The position numbers were made by a program, and so were the translations under genes. A stretch of 64,000 nucleotides of DNA from Hydrangea macrophylla (taxonomy: Eukaryota; Streptophyta; Magnoliopsida; Cornales; Hydrangeaceae). Positions 10,725 through 22,099 of the stretch are shown piece after piece (the stretch's first letter is position 1; every line of letters starts with the position of its first letter). The stretch covers positions 44,851,155-44,915,154 of the forward strand of contig CM066994.1 of assembly GCA_033977485.1 (NCBI GenBank). The letters are read 5' to 3'. The notes beneath the pieces are model-generated. The model worked only from the letters and a program-made list of their open reading frames with translations. It was not told the origin of the DNA and did not search any database.

Positions 10725-13094
10725 AGAGACAAAGAGAGAATATGCAACTCTAGCCACTTAGAAGGAGAAGAAAAAGAGAAGAGAAGAGAAAAGAAGGGAG
10801 TTCACCATCATCAACATCATCTTGCTTTTCCAAATTTGGTGAGTAAACATTTAGATTTGTAGGGTTAATTCGTAGTTTGATTGATTTTTGATTTGTGTTC
10901 ATTATAGTTTAAATAAATCGTATGGATGGGTGTTTATATAATACGGATCTATAGTGATATATACATATATATATATATATCAAAGGTTAGATGTAAGTTA
11001 TTTAGAAAATTGAAGAAAAAAAAAAAGAAGACTAACACAAATTCGGATTTGGGTAAAATTGAAGAAAACTCTCAAATCAATTTTAGAAAATAATTCGTAT
11101 TAATTCATACATTTTGTTTTTGGTAAAACTGCTCGCCAGAGTCAATGTAAAACGCGATTCTACACGTTTTTTGTCTAATGGTATTTTTCTCAATTCTGCA
11201 CCGTTTGGGCAGAAAATTCATATTACAGTAGCAGTAAATGTTAACTCCGAATTTTGAATTATGTTTATGAAAATTGTTAGAGATGTTTCTTTGTACGGTA
11301 TTATTATGAAGAACAATTCCAACCCATGCTAGTTTTGGGGCTGTTTAATATAAGATTTGTTTGAGACAATTTTAAATAGTACTGTTGAATGCTGATTTAA
11401 ATGTTATAACTTATGCTATGTGCGGTATTAAATGATGATTGTGGAAATACTACGTTAGAGATGTGAAAAGAAGTTTGGCATAAGGGCCTTATTGTGAATA
11501 ATCGGATAATGATAATCCATGTAATAAATGATAAATTTTCGAAGTGGTTAATGATGTGATTAAATCCTAATGAATGTTACTTGTGTGAATTAACGTAGAT
11601 GGTAAAAAAAATTAAGTGGTTTCAAGTTCCTTAGTGTTCACCGCTTCCCGTTGTGTGATATGTTTTTTTTTGGTAGCTCGACTTGCTGAGTGTACCCTTT
11701 TGCCAGTGGCTTCGTGATCAAGTTGGCCTAAGCCTTATGCCCGGCTTATTTGTTAGACGTCTAGGCATATTGACTGGCCTTCTGTGTGTATACCTGGTTT
11801 GGTTGATACCCCAACCAAACTAGCACCATAGTGGATGTTACTAGTATGTCCGGGCACACATGGGATATATGTGTGGGTGTACCATGGAGGGTGACCAAGT
11901 GGTGAAGCTAGGAAATTGAATAATGAATCGTTCATAAATAGTAAGTTGACCATGAGTAGGGTGACCTTAGTGGTGAACCTAGGGCAAGAAAAAAAAATGA
12001 CAGTGATTGTAGTGCGTCAATACAAATGGATAAATTGTTGCGAAACATGAAATTGAAAACCCGAAATGGTTACTGTGGTATAATGCGAAGAAAATTGATT
12101 AAATGATTTGGTATTGAAGAATTGTTTATTATGATACTAAGGATTTGTGCTAACTCTCGAGTTGCAGGATGGTGGGCCCACTAACCATTGTATGCAGTTT
12201 TTGGCTCACCATATTATTTAAGAGTAAGTGTTTCTTTTACTTTGTGGGTGGAACAAACTGCCGCCGTGACTCGAGGAAACTACCGCTTGTCCTCACTCAC
12301 GTGTGGAACTACAGTTCTGCCTACAACTCTATATGTGTTTGTGGTCAAGAGAGGGAGGGAGTCCAACGGATTCCCAACCTCCGGGAAATTTATTGGGTAT
12401 TATTATGTTAATTGATTATTGTTGGGTTGGAGTTGAGGGGACCACGAGTGATCCTTGAGACTGGAGCGTGTTTACTCATACCAGTGTTGTTATACAATGC
12501 TGACCCGTGTGATGTTTATCATGCGGGGGCGTTTTTCGGGAAACGCAGCCGTTTTGCAGATTAAGGAGTAGGCCGGTATGACTATTGGATTGCATGGATT
12601 TGCTTGAGGGCATGAAGACCTTTACTGTTCATTTGCTATTTTCATTTATTTGGCATTGTGGGCCATTATTGTAGTTGGTATTGGGACATTTAGTAGCTCT
12701 GACCAAAGGTTGTAATAGAGGTTATTCTTTCAAAGTTTTAATTGTAAATGAAAATATTTTTATTCTTAATGAGAATTTAGAAATGTTTATTCAGCTTCCG
12801 CTTTTCAATATAAGTGATTTAGTAGTTGTAGCTTTAATCAAATATATCTGAGTATTTTCGGAACCGCATGAGTGTTTTTTTTTTAAAAATAGAAATGTGG
12901 TGGTTTTGTTTTATAAACATAAATGGAAATTTATTACAAATGTTTTAACCAGGTTTTTAAGAATATCTATTTCCATTAAAAAGTTTTATTAGGTTGGGCT
13001 TCGTGGTGTTCACTCCGATAGTTGGGCAGTCAAATAGTAGTCTAGATTTAGTTTTATGCTGATTATTTGGCTTTCCAAAAATTGGGGTGTGACA
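10209..13094 (+). repeat. Gypsy solo LTR (TSD CACCA)
   Basis: The 2886-bp unit starts TGTAATAACCC and ends GGGGTGTGACA, the terminal form of plant chromovirus LTRs. A perfect 5-bp TSD CACCA lies at 10204-10208 and 13095-13099. It contains no internal domain, so it is a recombined solo LTR. Inside are a TATA-rich stretch near 10625-10650, a (GA)n run at 10691-10720, and tandem phrases of the type 'gtgaccAAGTGGTGAAgctagg' near 11890-11980. ORFs at 11753-11953 and 12169-12415 have no recognisable content. It is inserted in the E2 5' LTR and is younger than it. Confidence 0.85.
10691..10720. repeat. (GA)n microsatellite
   Basis: About 15 GA dinucleotides lie just downstream of the TATA-rich stretch in the solo LTR. 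Purine GA runs occupy the same place, just after the promoter, in E3 (near 33768 and 40615). Confidence 0.9.
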
Positions 13095-14031
13095 CACCAC
13101 TGCTTTGTCGATCACTGTAAGTCATGGATACAATCTTCCAACAACGGCATATCATTCTATTGCCATGGCTTAGTGACATTTTGCCAGTAATCCCCCATCC
13201 ACCGGTCGTTAAGGACATAACCCGTTCACTGCTCGTTAAGGATATAATGTAGATCACTTGGCTATCTCTGAACTACTTGGTCCCACCCACTGCTCGTTAA
13301 GGACATCTCCTCGTCCACCGCTTGTTAAGGGCATAATATGACCAAGCGTCCACCCACATACAAGTTCCCAGAACTTATCAAGACCTATATATGTTCTGTA
13401 CTAACATTGATACATGACTTTTCCATTGTGGCCTACCTACTCTGATTGAAATGAACGAATATCGAACTCACTTATGAACAAGACAACATCTAACGTCGTC
13501 ACGTTAATCCATTGCTTATAAACATATTTATTCTTTGATGTTATAGTATCCCTAATTACCCCATTATCGCATCATGGAAGTTCGAATCGATAAACGAGCA
13601 ATCGAACCCCTTATATGATAAACCCAAGAAACAATCTGCTAATACCAATCGATTGGGATAAAACTATAACAATTGATTGAGGAAAATGGTAATCAATTGG
13701 ATCCAAAACAATATTGTCAATTGATTGCTAACTTTGGCAATCGATTGGGTTACAAAAATGGCAATTGATTAGTATTCTATCCAATCGATTGGGACTCAAC
13801 TGATTGCAATCGATTGGGAAAAGTCCAATTGATTGGTACTTTGTCTTTTCCAGTAGAAACGTAAATAAGTTTATATAAACGTCTTAAGGACGTATTTAAT
13901 TCATCTAATACATATCAAAGCTTGTAAAAACATCATAGAGTGAGACCAAGTGAGTAAAAACTCACCTAGATATGTGTGGGGTATGTTTGGCTTGAAACTT
14001 CAAGCTTTCTCTCTCATCTTCTTCTCTTTCT

Positions 14032-14036
<5 letters not shown>

Positions 14037-14080
<44 letters not shown>

Positions 14081-14215
14081 GTCTTTTCTTATTTTTTTCT
14101 CCTTCTTCTTTTTTCTTCTATTTTCTTTCTTCTCCTCCTCCCTGTCTTCTTGAGACTGTGTGTACATACTTATGTAAATCTATGTAAATGTATGGGTGTG
14201 TATATATATAAGTAT

Positions 14216-14254
<39 letters not shown>
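14037..14254. repeat. Two (CT)n microsatellites
   Basis: CT runs at about 14037-14090 and 14219-14254 flank a TA-rich segment with TATATATATAAG. On the minus strand, the LTR's sense strand, this is GA-run, TATA-like, GA-run, so it probably marks the E2 LTR promoter. Leucine/serine frames over the region reflect the repeat, not a protein. Confidence 0.8.
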
Positions 14255-14255
<1 letters not shown>

Positions 14256-14657
14256 AACCAACTGACCACAAAAATAGACCCAAGGCAATAAATGAACTGG
14301 TATATATAAAAATTGATAGTGCCATATGTCAAACCATGAGTCAAAGTTGAAAACTTATCTCTGCAGGTGGCAATAGATTGATACTGATGGAAATCAATTG
14401 GCATAAGATATTTCAAGGAAACTGATTGGGAAGAATGGCAATCGATTGGTATAGTGCCACGTAATGAGTTCAAGTCGGCAGCATGGCAATCAATTGGGAA
14501 AGATGGTAATCGATTGATAGCCAAAAAGTGGTAATCGATTGGAATGCAAAGGCAATCGATTAGTATATAAAGTTTACCAAAAAAAGGACAAGGTTATACA
14601 GATACAAATACGAAGTCTTATTTATTAATACACACTTCAAAAATACAGGGTATTATA

Positions 14658-15175
14658 TATATATAGATTTTTCTTTCTGAAATTGTGATTAACTCCTCCC
14701 AAGTTCTTTAAACTCTTAAAATATCTCTTGAAACTTCTTAAAATGTTTCAAAACATCTCCCCAAGTGAAAGTATCTAAGTCCCATAAGTTTTCATCTAAG
14801 GCCTGTTTGGGTCCGTAATTATGTTCCGAAAACTATTTTCGTGAAATTTCTAGTTTACTTACCTTTTATTCAACATGTCTATTACGTTATCATCAAATCT
14901 TCCAAAATGATAATAAACATGATCTAAACTACCAGTAAATATACAAACATGTATATTTACTATTCACGTAAATCAGATAAAGCCAAATAACATTTAATCA
15001 CATAAACGTCATTTAATCATACCAATTCCTCATTGATTATCCAAAGTTCCGTGTCCTCAGTTGACGCCCATTATTGATCCACGGTCAACCTCATCCACAA
15101 TTATTAAACCACGTTAATAATTCTATTTAAAACATTATGCATTTAAAACAAAAAGATATTCTGAGACGGGTGTGG
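14658..15175 (-). repeat. Start portion of a second L1-family LTR
   Basis: This 518-bp stretch aligns closely with 6640-7138 of the left L1 LTR, from the TATA region to the LTR start. The match stops exactly at the outer end of the E2 LTR (14657), inside the run TATATATATAG. E2 therefore appears to have inserted in the TATA box of this LTR. The remaining 1.5 kb expected on the far side of E2 is missing, which fits a later deletion that also removed the E2 3' part. Outer end near 'GACGGGTGTGG' at 15175; no clean TSD. Confidence 0.6.
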
Positions 15176-15639
15176 CTTTTACACTTGTGGAAAATTCTAC
15201 TATCTTTTCTCAACAAAAGTTGACTGAAAATATATTTATCTCTTTTATTAATGTAATGTGTCAAAATTGAAAATACAAGGACCAAAGCAACACAAGCGTT
15301 CCCTTGTCTCAATATGAGCTTCTCCTTCTCAGGTGGGGGTTCCCCTGAGTCCCATCTCAGATTCCCCTTCTTGACATTTTGTCGTTTGTTCTTTTCCCTT
15401 CCTCATCTTGTCTTTCTACTTTAGTAAATTTGTGGTCCTCTTTATTCTCTATCCTATAATCTCTTTTAACCACCTTCCCTTTCCTCTTTTTCTTTGTTTT
15501 CATCTTTTTAGCTTCCTTTCTTTCTACCTCCTTTGCCCCTTGCTAGCTCTTCGTCTTCTCAACTGATCAGTCTCTCCAGCTTTGCCCAATATATCTCAAC
15601 ACTATGACACACAAGCTTCAATGTTGAAACCATCCTTGT
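15176..15639. other. Pyrimidine-rich non-coding stretch
   Basis: T/C-rich on the plus strand, especially 15350-15540. No coding frame or repeat partner was seen in the window. It could be the 5' part of the LINE-like relic that follows. Confidence 0.4.
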
Positions 15640-15975
15640 ATTGCATAATGATGAAACTATTTCAGAAAATGTCATCGCTCTATGCCTTGTGGGAAAGAAT
15701 GTTACGAAGAAAATTCTTAATCAGCAAGGAGTCACTAATATCCTCATGGGAGCATGGTAATTAAACCAAAGAAAAATTCATATTTCATCTTTGGGGGAAA
15801 AAGAGAGGATCAAAAGAAAATCTTGGACCAAGCACCATGGTCTGCTATGGGGAGTCTCCTGGTTCTTTAACCAATGCAACTTCATTGTTCCATAGATGAG
15901 CTCGAGTTCAACAGTTATGTTTTCTGGGTTCAAATTCTTGGACTTCTACTTGTAAAAATGAACCCTAGAATTGGG
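15640..15975 (+). pseudogene. DUF4283-like fragment (plant LINE ORF1 type)
   Basis: A frame with several stops reads TISENVIALCLVGKNVTKK, then NQQGVTNILMGAW, then FGGKREDQKKILDQAPWSA, MGSLLVL and finally a FWVQILGL-like end. This order (cLVGKvl, W, F.F....d....L...PW, lvl, FWvqihgLP) is the DUF4283 domain found at the start of plant L1-type LINE ORF1 proteins and of related domesticated zinc-knuckle proteins. No zinc knuckle, endonuclease or reverse transcriptase follows. It is an isolated, dead fragment. Confidence 0.5.
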
Positions 15976-16132
15976 TTAAGAACTTTACTATAGGTTGGAT
16001 TAAACTTTTCATACTACAAAGAAGTGTATCTTTTAATTGTTTCAAATTACTTCCAATTCCAAATCTACAGTTTCTTCAAGCATATCTTAAAATTCTTCAA
16101 CTTTATAATTTTAAATTAGATTTTTAGCTCAT

Positions 16133-17610
16133 TGATTCATGTCCAATATTGCATTCATCACCTCATAATTTTACCCTTATTGAGCACGAATTAGCACCTA
16201 ATCCGGGAAGTTTAATAATTAAATTACACTTTTGATAATCCTCTTTGTTATTTTCCTTTTCGCTAATAATGATCTCTTTCTTGTAGGTTTTGCAAACTTG
16301 GGTGAAGAGGAGCCATACCCTTGTGACATCCATGTCATAAAAAGGACCAAAAATTGAACCTCAGTAGAAGCGGATCGATCCGGATTACAGAGTGGATCGA
16401 TCAGCGTGTTTTAGGAGAGTTCATCACCAGAATCAAAAGAAGCGGATCGATCCGGCCTTTTGAGTGGATCGATCTGCAATTTTGAAACAACATTCTGCGA
16501 TAAAGATACTGAGATGGATCAATCCGGCGTAAAGAGCGGATCGATCCGTGTCTTCTCGAGAAGATATCAACTGCCCAAATGATAGGCGGATCGATCCGGC
16601 CTTTTGCCTGGGATCGATCCGCAGCTCCTGAAGATGGTTACTTTGTTTTTAAAAGTTTGCCATTTTGTTTGGATAGTATATATAGTTAGAGATAGGTTTT
16701 TGTTAGAGTTAGCTTTTATTTTCTTTGTTAGTTGGTAGTAGAAAACTCTCTCTCTCTCTCTCTCTCTCTCTTAGGACTCCATTCTCCCTCTCATTTACTC
16801 CTCTATCTACCTCATTCTAGTTGTATTAAAGACTAAGAGAGATAAGTTAGTTTGTGTATTGAATATTTTAAAGCCTAGCTTAGATTTTTATTGGATTTTT
16901 CTATGGCATTTATGATGGATTTATCTAGTAGGTAAAATCTTTATTTCCCTCTCTTTAATGTTAATGTTTTTGTAGTTATGAGTAGCTAAATCATGTAGGT
17001 TAGGGATCATAACCCACCATTGGACCCATGTGTGCTTTAATGTAGGATTCTCATACTTTGTAGCATATATAGAGTTCATGTGTGCAAGGTTTGATTTCTT
17101 GAGACTCTACTTACAATGTCAAGCATTATAAGTTGTTAAATCACTAGTTTGCAAACCTAGAATCATGTATTGCATTGCAACAGTTATCTTGCATGTAGGT
17201 TGTCTACTACATGTTTGACAATTTGTCACAATGGGATTCTTTACTCTAGAATGTGCTACAAGCATGAGATCCATGTGTTGGTTGGTCCAAGGTGGGGAAT
17301 GCTCCCCAACCTCCCCAACCTCGATCTCTCCATTTGTAAATTCCAAATCTCTAACTAAAATTTTCCGTTGATTAAAGCTCATTTCCTTCGAGTAAATTGT
17401 CATTATAGTATAACTTAGAATTAATTGAATCAACTCGAAAAGTCGAAAAGACTTAGTTTTGCTTTTTAATTTGTTAATTACTCCTCGCATTGTAATTGGT
17501 TATTAAGCGCCCACCAAGCATTGTTGCATTTCAATCCTTGTGGAATCGACACCCTATTTCCATTGTACTATGTTTTTAATAGGGTTAACAAAAGAACTTG
17601 ATTTTGACAA
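16133..17610 (+). repeat. Probable TAT/Athila-type LTR (solo)
   Basis: It begins TGATTCATGTCC, with a typical LTR start ('attagcacctaatccggg' near 16190), and has TATATATAG near 16678-16686. Near 17505-17600 is the distal segment 'TAAGCGCCCACCAAGCATT ... GTGGAATCGACACCC' that in TAT/Athila-type LTRs lies just before the PBS. No GGCGCC PBS follows, so it is a solo LTR or truncated. Positions 16368-16622 hold eight copies of a GCGGATCGATCCGG-type palindrome. No TSD was confirmed, so the ends are approximate. Confidence 0.5.
16368..16622. repeat. GGATCGATCC palindrome cluster
   Basis: Eight motif copies around GGATCGATC occur in 255 bp, several with perfectly self-complementary arms (GCGGATCGATCCGC type). 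They lie just upstream of the TATA element of the surrounding LTR and alternate GCGGATCGATCCGG with GTGGATCGATC. Confidence 0.85.
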
Positions 17611-18239
17611 CATCACCCGTAGGATAGTTGCTATAATTCAATCACTTGATAAATAAAACTCTACAAAATCGTTAAATCTAATAGCATGTTTGATGAATAT
17701 GAAAATTTAAAATTGAAAACTAAGTGCTAAATTTTTTAAGCTATTGAATTTGGAATATTGATATAATTGCATTTTACATCCTAAAATAGACTCTAGTTCA
17801 TGGACTAAAATAGACTACAATCAATGATTATTTTCCGTTGAATTCATCAACAAAAAAAAAGGTCGTGAAATAGAGAAGGGAAAAGTCGAGAAAAATTAAT
17901 TTAAGAATTAATATATAGTTAAAATGAAGTACGAATAACTTCTTTTTATAGTAAGGACTCTTGTATTTGTCTTTAATTAGAAAGAGTGGTGACTTAGGAC
18001 TCTTGCACTTATATAAGACACGATACTTTAATTTAATTCTATATACATTTTTGAATAAAAAATGTGAAAAATTACACAGCTGTCACGTGGCAAGGTCTAA
18101 TTCCACTCTATAATTTATATATATATATTTACATATGTATGATTTTTGGGTTTGGTTTTTTTATTTACTCCACTCTTAGTTTATTTTGTCTATAGAATAA
18201 AAGATGATGGACATGATAGGTAGAAAGAATATGGGCTTA
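17611..18239. other. AT-rich stretch without a recognisable feature
   Basis: No open frame, terminal repeat or known domain is visible. It separates the TAT-like LTR from the copia RNase H relic, and may be decayed copia sequence. Confidence 0.4.
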
Positions 18240-18331
18240 TTGGAAAGAATGGTGTAGTCTCTTGGAAATATTCCAAATAGACATACACTGCTTGATCCAC
18301 TATGGAATTCGAGTTTATTGCCTTAGAGAAG
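18240..18331 (+). pseudogene. Old copia element: RNase H, first part
   Basis: Reads GKNGVVSWKYSK then TYTA and STMEFEFIALEK, with two stops. This is the core of Ty1/copia RNase H (the 'SWKS.KQT..A.STMESE.IA' motif). It stops exactly at the left end of E4; the next codons continue at 29588 beyond E4. The TSD AGAAG (18327-18331, 29588-29592) accounts for the overlap. Confidence 0.75.
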
Positions 18332-18614
18332 TGTAATACCTGTAATTTTTTTTTCTTTAATAATATTAGTTTCTGAATTTTTTTGGCATTCGACTGTCTA
18401 ACTTTATATTATTTTAATTACGTGATGATATTGACGTGTTATATTGTTAGTAATTAGACTGTAACCCACACCCAAGCCACTTGCCACATGGCAGCCCATG
18501 CAATACCTCCTCCACATGTCACCCACACCCAAGCCACTTGTCTTGTAGAAGGACACTTGTCCATACATGTGTACACTTGCACATGCATGGAGACACCTAT
18601 CACTACACCACCTC

Positions 18615-18622
18615 TATATAAA
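18615..18622 (+). promoter_or_regulatory. TATA box of the E4 5' LTR
   Basis: TATATAAA within CCTCTATATAAACATGC, conserved in the 3' LTR at 26945-26952. It lies about 280 bp into the LTR, where U3 should end. Confidence 0.7.
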
Positions 18623-18919
18623 CATGCATATACACTAGCATGATACTTTTTGATCATCTATAATCTGCATATAGAGTTAGAGAGAGCTAGGAGATGAAAT
18701 CCATGGTGAGATAAAAGAAGTTAGAAGGAGAAGAACAAGGAGCTTTCACCATTGAAGCTTGTGTTCAAGCTTCCTAAGCTCAAATCCAAAGCCAAAGCTC
18801 AATTTCAAGATTTAGTGAGTATTCTAACTCACTTTAGAACCTATATAGTATGTAGTAATATTTACCAAGTGTTTGATGTTGTATTTTGAGGTTCTATGCA
18901 ACATGCAAGACAAATTTTC

Positions 18920-19492
18920 AAATCTGGGAAGCTGAAACTTCCAGCAGAATGTAGTTTAGTAAAATGAACATTTTGAGCGGTTCAAAAATGGGAATGAGGC
19001 TAGGTTTTTTTGTGGAGAAAGCTACCGTATGTATCTACAAATACCTCTTCTATAGCTAAGTCTGAAAATCACTTCTTCAAAGGTGAAATGTACATACAAC
19101 GAAGTACTTTAAATCTGAGAAACAGAAACCTCTAGCAGAATGTAGTTTAGTAAAATGAGTGTTTTAAGTAGCTCCAAAATCCAAATTAAGCTAGGTTTTT
19201 TTGTGAAGATATTTAACTCATTTATCTACAAATAACTCTTCTATAGCTTAGTCTAGATATCACTCCTTCATAGGTGCAATGCATGTACAACGCAGTGTTA
19301 TAAATCTGGGAAACAGAAACTTTCAGCAGAACATAGTTTAGTAAAATGAACGTTTGGAGCAGTTCAAAAATTATAAAGAAGCTGGGTTTTATTGTGGAAA
19401 AAGCTAACTCATTTATCTACAAATAACTTTTCTATAGCCTGGTCTGAAAATGATTCCTTCATAGGTGAAATGCACATGCAACGCAGTACTAT
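18920..19492 (+). repeat. 191-bp tandem repeats in the E4 5' LTR
   Basis: Units start at 18920, 19111 and 19302, each exactly 191 bp and beginning AAATCTGGGAA or a near variant, with a partial fourth unit from 19493. The 3' LTR has starts only at 27250 and 27442. Units are clearly diverged from each other, so the array predates this insertion. Confidence 0.85.
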
Positions 19493-20480
19493 AAATCTGG
19501 GACAGAGCAGTCCGAAAATATAGAAATGTCTAAGTAATAAATATTTTGAGTAGTTCAAAAATGTAATTGAAGCTAGATTTTGTTGTACATAAAGATAATC
19601 CAATTATATACAATGTTCTAATTTTGAGTTTGATCTACAAATCAATTTATCATGCTCAAATAAATCATATTCAATTCAGTTGATACGGTAAAATTAATTC
19701 CTGGCAGATTGTACAACTACTTGTATGATGTGTTTATTGATGATGCTTGTTCTCCGATACCTGCGTGGTTATGAATATCTTGTGCTATGATAGTGCTATC
19801 GAGTAGATGAACATGTTAAGGGTCTGTGTAGTTTTGTTAGTTTTATAGACATGATAATAAACCCATGCATGTATTTTACAAGTATAGCCAAGATGATGCT
19901 TTGAAATCTTAACATAAGCTTGAATTAGTTGTACATAGACCCATGCTTGGATATATATATATATATGGAGCATCTACACTACTATAGACATGTTCTACTA
20001 CTCATATGAGTATATAGTTTGTGTACCCTGAGCTTAAATGATTGTACATTGCATAAAAATAGAGGATTTGAGAATCTTGCGCATCAAACCGATTTATGGG
20101 AGAAATCGATTTCTAGGAAGTTTTTCTGGCAAAAGTTTCCTTGAGGAACTATTAAAGCCGTAAGATGAACGATGATGTTAATTCTGACTTCATGGGTACA
20201 TTATGACATAAAACAGAAGAACGGACACAGGAACGCAACCTTGTATGTGTAAATGAAAGTAATTAACAAACTAAACTATGGAAAGAGTAACGCGAATGCG
20301 GTCCAGGATACGTACGGACTAGTTATACTTGATCAGGAGCAGTGTATGCCAAGGATAAGTGTTGGATAGGTAAACTAGGCCACGAGGGTCGGGAGGGTAA
20401 AAAAAGGGATGTGTTGTTGAGTTGTGAAGTGGTGACTCTTGAGTATTCTTTCGGTTCTTCGTGACTAAAGGGATACGCGT

Positions 20481-20880
20481 AACGCTTTCGGTTCTTCATG
20501 ACGAAGCGGTGATTCTTTGAGTAAAGACTCCTTTCGATTCTTCGTGAGGAAATGAATGTTCTTGTACTCCGTAACGCTTTCAGTTCTTCGTGACAAAGCG
20601 GTAATTCTTTGAGTAAAGACTCCTTTCGGTTCTTCGTGAGGAAATGGATGTTCTTGTACTCCGTAACGCTTTCGGTTCTTCGTAACGAACAGGTGATTCT
20701 TTGAGTAAAGACTCCTTTCGGTTCTTCGTGAGGAAATGGATGTTCTTGTACTCCGTAACGCTTTCGGTTCTTCGTGACGAAGCGGTGATTCTTTGAGTGA
20801 AGACTCCTTTCGGTTGTTCATAACGAAATGGATGTTCTTACACTCCTTAACACTTCGGTTCTTTGTGACGAAGTGGTTGA
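20481..20880 (+). repeat. 92-bp minisatellite with CTTCGT/ACGAAG palindromes in the E4 5' LTR
   Basis: Units begin (TAACGCTTTC) at 20481, 20572, 20664, 20756 and 20848, spacing 91-92. Each holds two GGTTCTTCGTG blocks, one followed by ACGAAGCGGTGATT. CTTCGTGACGAAG is a perfect 6-bp-arm palindrome around a G. The 3' LTR keeps the same four units. The minus-strand frame 20465-20932 is a product of the repeat. Confidence 0.9.
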
Positions 20881-21641
20881 TGGAAGATGTTTTGGTTGAT
20901 GATTGGTTGATGAAAGATGGTTTGGTTAGCAAGAGATACTTTGGGTTTGTAAATGACGTCAGATGTTAGAAATGAATGGTAGTGGCATTAAGAACGTCTA
21001 GATGGGTCTCCTGAATTGTTTGAATTCCTATCGAATACGTAGTTGAGTACGCTAATAGTTATAATTTGACGGAGAGAATGTAAAGATCTTAAAAGACATG
21101 TTGAAAGGTAGTAAATGTATTCTTATTGTGTTTTACCATATACGTTCCATTTGATTTAGCTTACTCACTCAGCTTTCATAAACTGACGACGTTCATGTCG
21201 CTGGACATTCCCATGTCCAGCTTATCCATGTGAGGAGTACCCAGGTTATGAAGCTAAGGAAAAAGGAAACATTGAAGAAGATTACACTGAAGATGACTAT
21301 GGTTATGCTAGTTAGAGAGAAGACTAGCAGTTTTCCTCTGTAAATGTTTTTGATTATAACCAGAAGACTTAGCATATATTTTGTAATAGTTTTGTAAGGC
21401 CAAGAGCCATAAGACTCTGATGTATTTATAATGATGTCCTAACTAGCTAAGTACTTTGACTTCTCTTTGTAATATATTCCAGTAAGTAAATGATGGTGTT
21501 ATCCTTTTATTATATCGTTTAGTTATTATTATTTGGTCATGGACAATTCGGCACTGCAACCAGTCACGCACCTCAGGGACCAAGATGAAAATTTTAAAAT
21601 TTTTCCATATTTTGGCTACGCTGGGGCATGACAGGGATTTT

Positions 21642-21654
21642 TGGTATCAGAGCC
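21642..21654 (+). promoter_or_regulatory. Primer-binding site of E4
   Basis: TGGTATCAGAGCC lies 8 bases after the LTR end and is complementary to the 3' end of initiator tRNA-Met, the usual primer of plant chromovirus and copia elements. Confidence 0.9.
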
Positions 21655-22099
21655 TTAGGTTAAGAAGTGTGCACCGATTGTCCTACACACTTAAGATATG
21701 AACCTTAAGATAGTTTTGTGATTAGCATGGTACCTTATTACCTCCCGGATGGATGTGGAGGACTTTTGGGATAGGATTCCCAATATCTAGAATTTTACTT
21801 GTAATAGGGTTAGTAGCCCATCTTTTGTGTATATAGTTGTACTCAGGCTTGAAACATGTGTTAGTAGACATGTATGCCTTTTCTATGTATATGTTTTTGG
21901 TATCGTTGACCCTACTATGTATTTTTTTTAGCGTGCACGCTTTCTTATGTAAATATTTAGAGTTATTAATGAAGACTAGTTTATTTTATATGATAATATG
22001 AATTCTTGATGTGTTATGTGTTGCTATTTATAACCTAGTTGTTCATATAGCTTGTATCTATGGTTAGGATTGGCAAGTAACCAATAGATATTCATGTAG
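21655..22099 (+). other. E4 leader between PBS and gag
   Basis: A 445-bp AT-rich leader without a long frame, ending in a 3' splice-like TTCATGTAG. E2 has a corresponding TTTTGTAG before its gag start. If an intron is removed here, the gag start codon lies in an upstream exon that I cannot identify. Confidence 0.4.

Larger units (their letters stand above)
9537..14657 (-). repeat. 5' LTR of chromovirus E2, split by a solo LTR
   Basis: On the minus strand the LTR starts TATAATACCCTGTATTTT at 14657 (compare TGTAATACCCTGTATTTT of the E3 3' LTR) and ends GGGGCATGATA at 9537. Without the insert at 10209-13094 it is about 2.23 kb, the size of the E3 LTRs. It shares E3's distal segments: the 'TTCTATTCACTCAGCT...GCTGAC' block near 9995-10035, the 'CATTCCCCGTC' block near 9975, and the 'GTGACATTCACCCGTCATTCCC' type block near 9600. 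It carries two clusters of CAATCGATTG-type palindromes (13640-13840, 14367-14570), (CT)n runs, and CTTAACGAGCAGTGG repeats near 13200-13330. Outer flank: L1 LTR sequence at 14658. Confidence 0.75.
18332..21633 (+). repeat. 5' LTR of E4
   Basis: 3302 bp, about 95% identical by eye to the 3' LTR over shared parts. It differs by having three full 191-bp repeats (18920-19492) against one in the 3' LTR, and by lacking about 116 bp present at about 26683-26817 in the 3' LTR. These account for the 266-bp length difference. It carries the promoter (18615) and a 92-bp minisatellite (20481-20880). Confidence 0.9.

Noticed and set aside
12169..12415. Overlapping 75-80 codon frames in the solo LTR
   Set aside because: No domain, no conserved counterpart, and located within a TSD-bounded solo LTR.
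13950..14524. Leucine/serine-rich frames (plus) and an Arg-Glu repeat frame (minus) that could pass as membrane or charged proteins
   Set aside because: They are translations of (CT)n microsatellites.
20465..20932. 155-codon minus-strand frame with repeated HEEP/TKNR blocks, looking like a repeat protein
   Set aside because: It is a translation of the 92-bp LTR minisatellite; the corresponding frame in the other LTR (28299-28802) is the same artefact.
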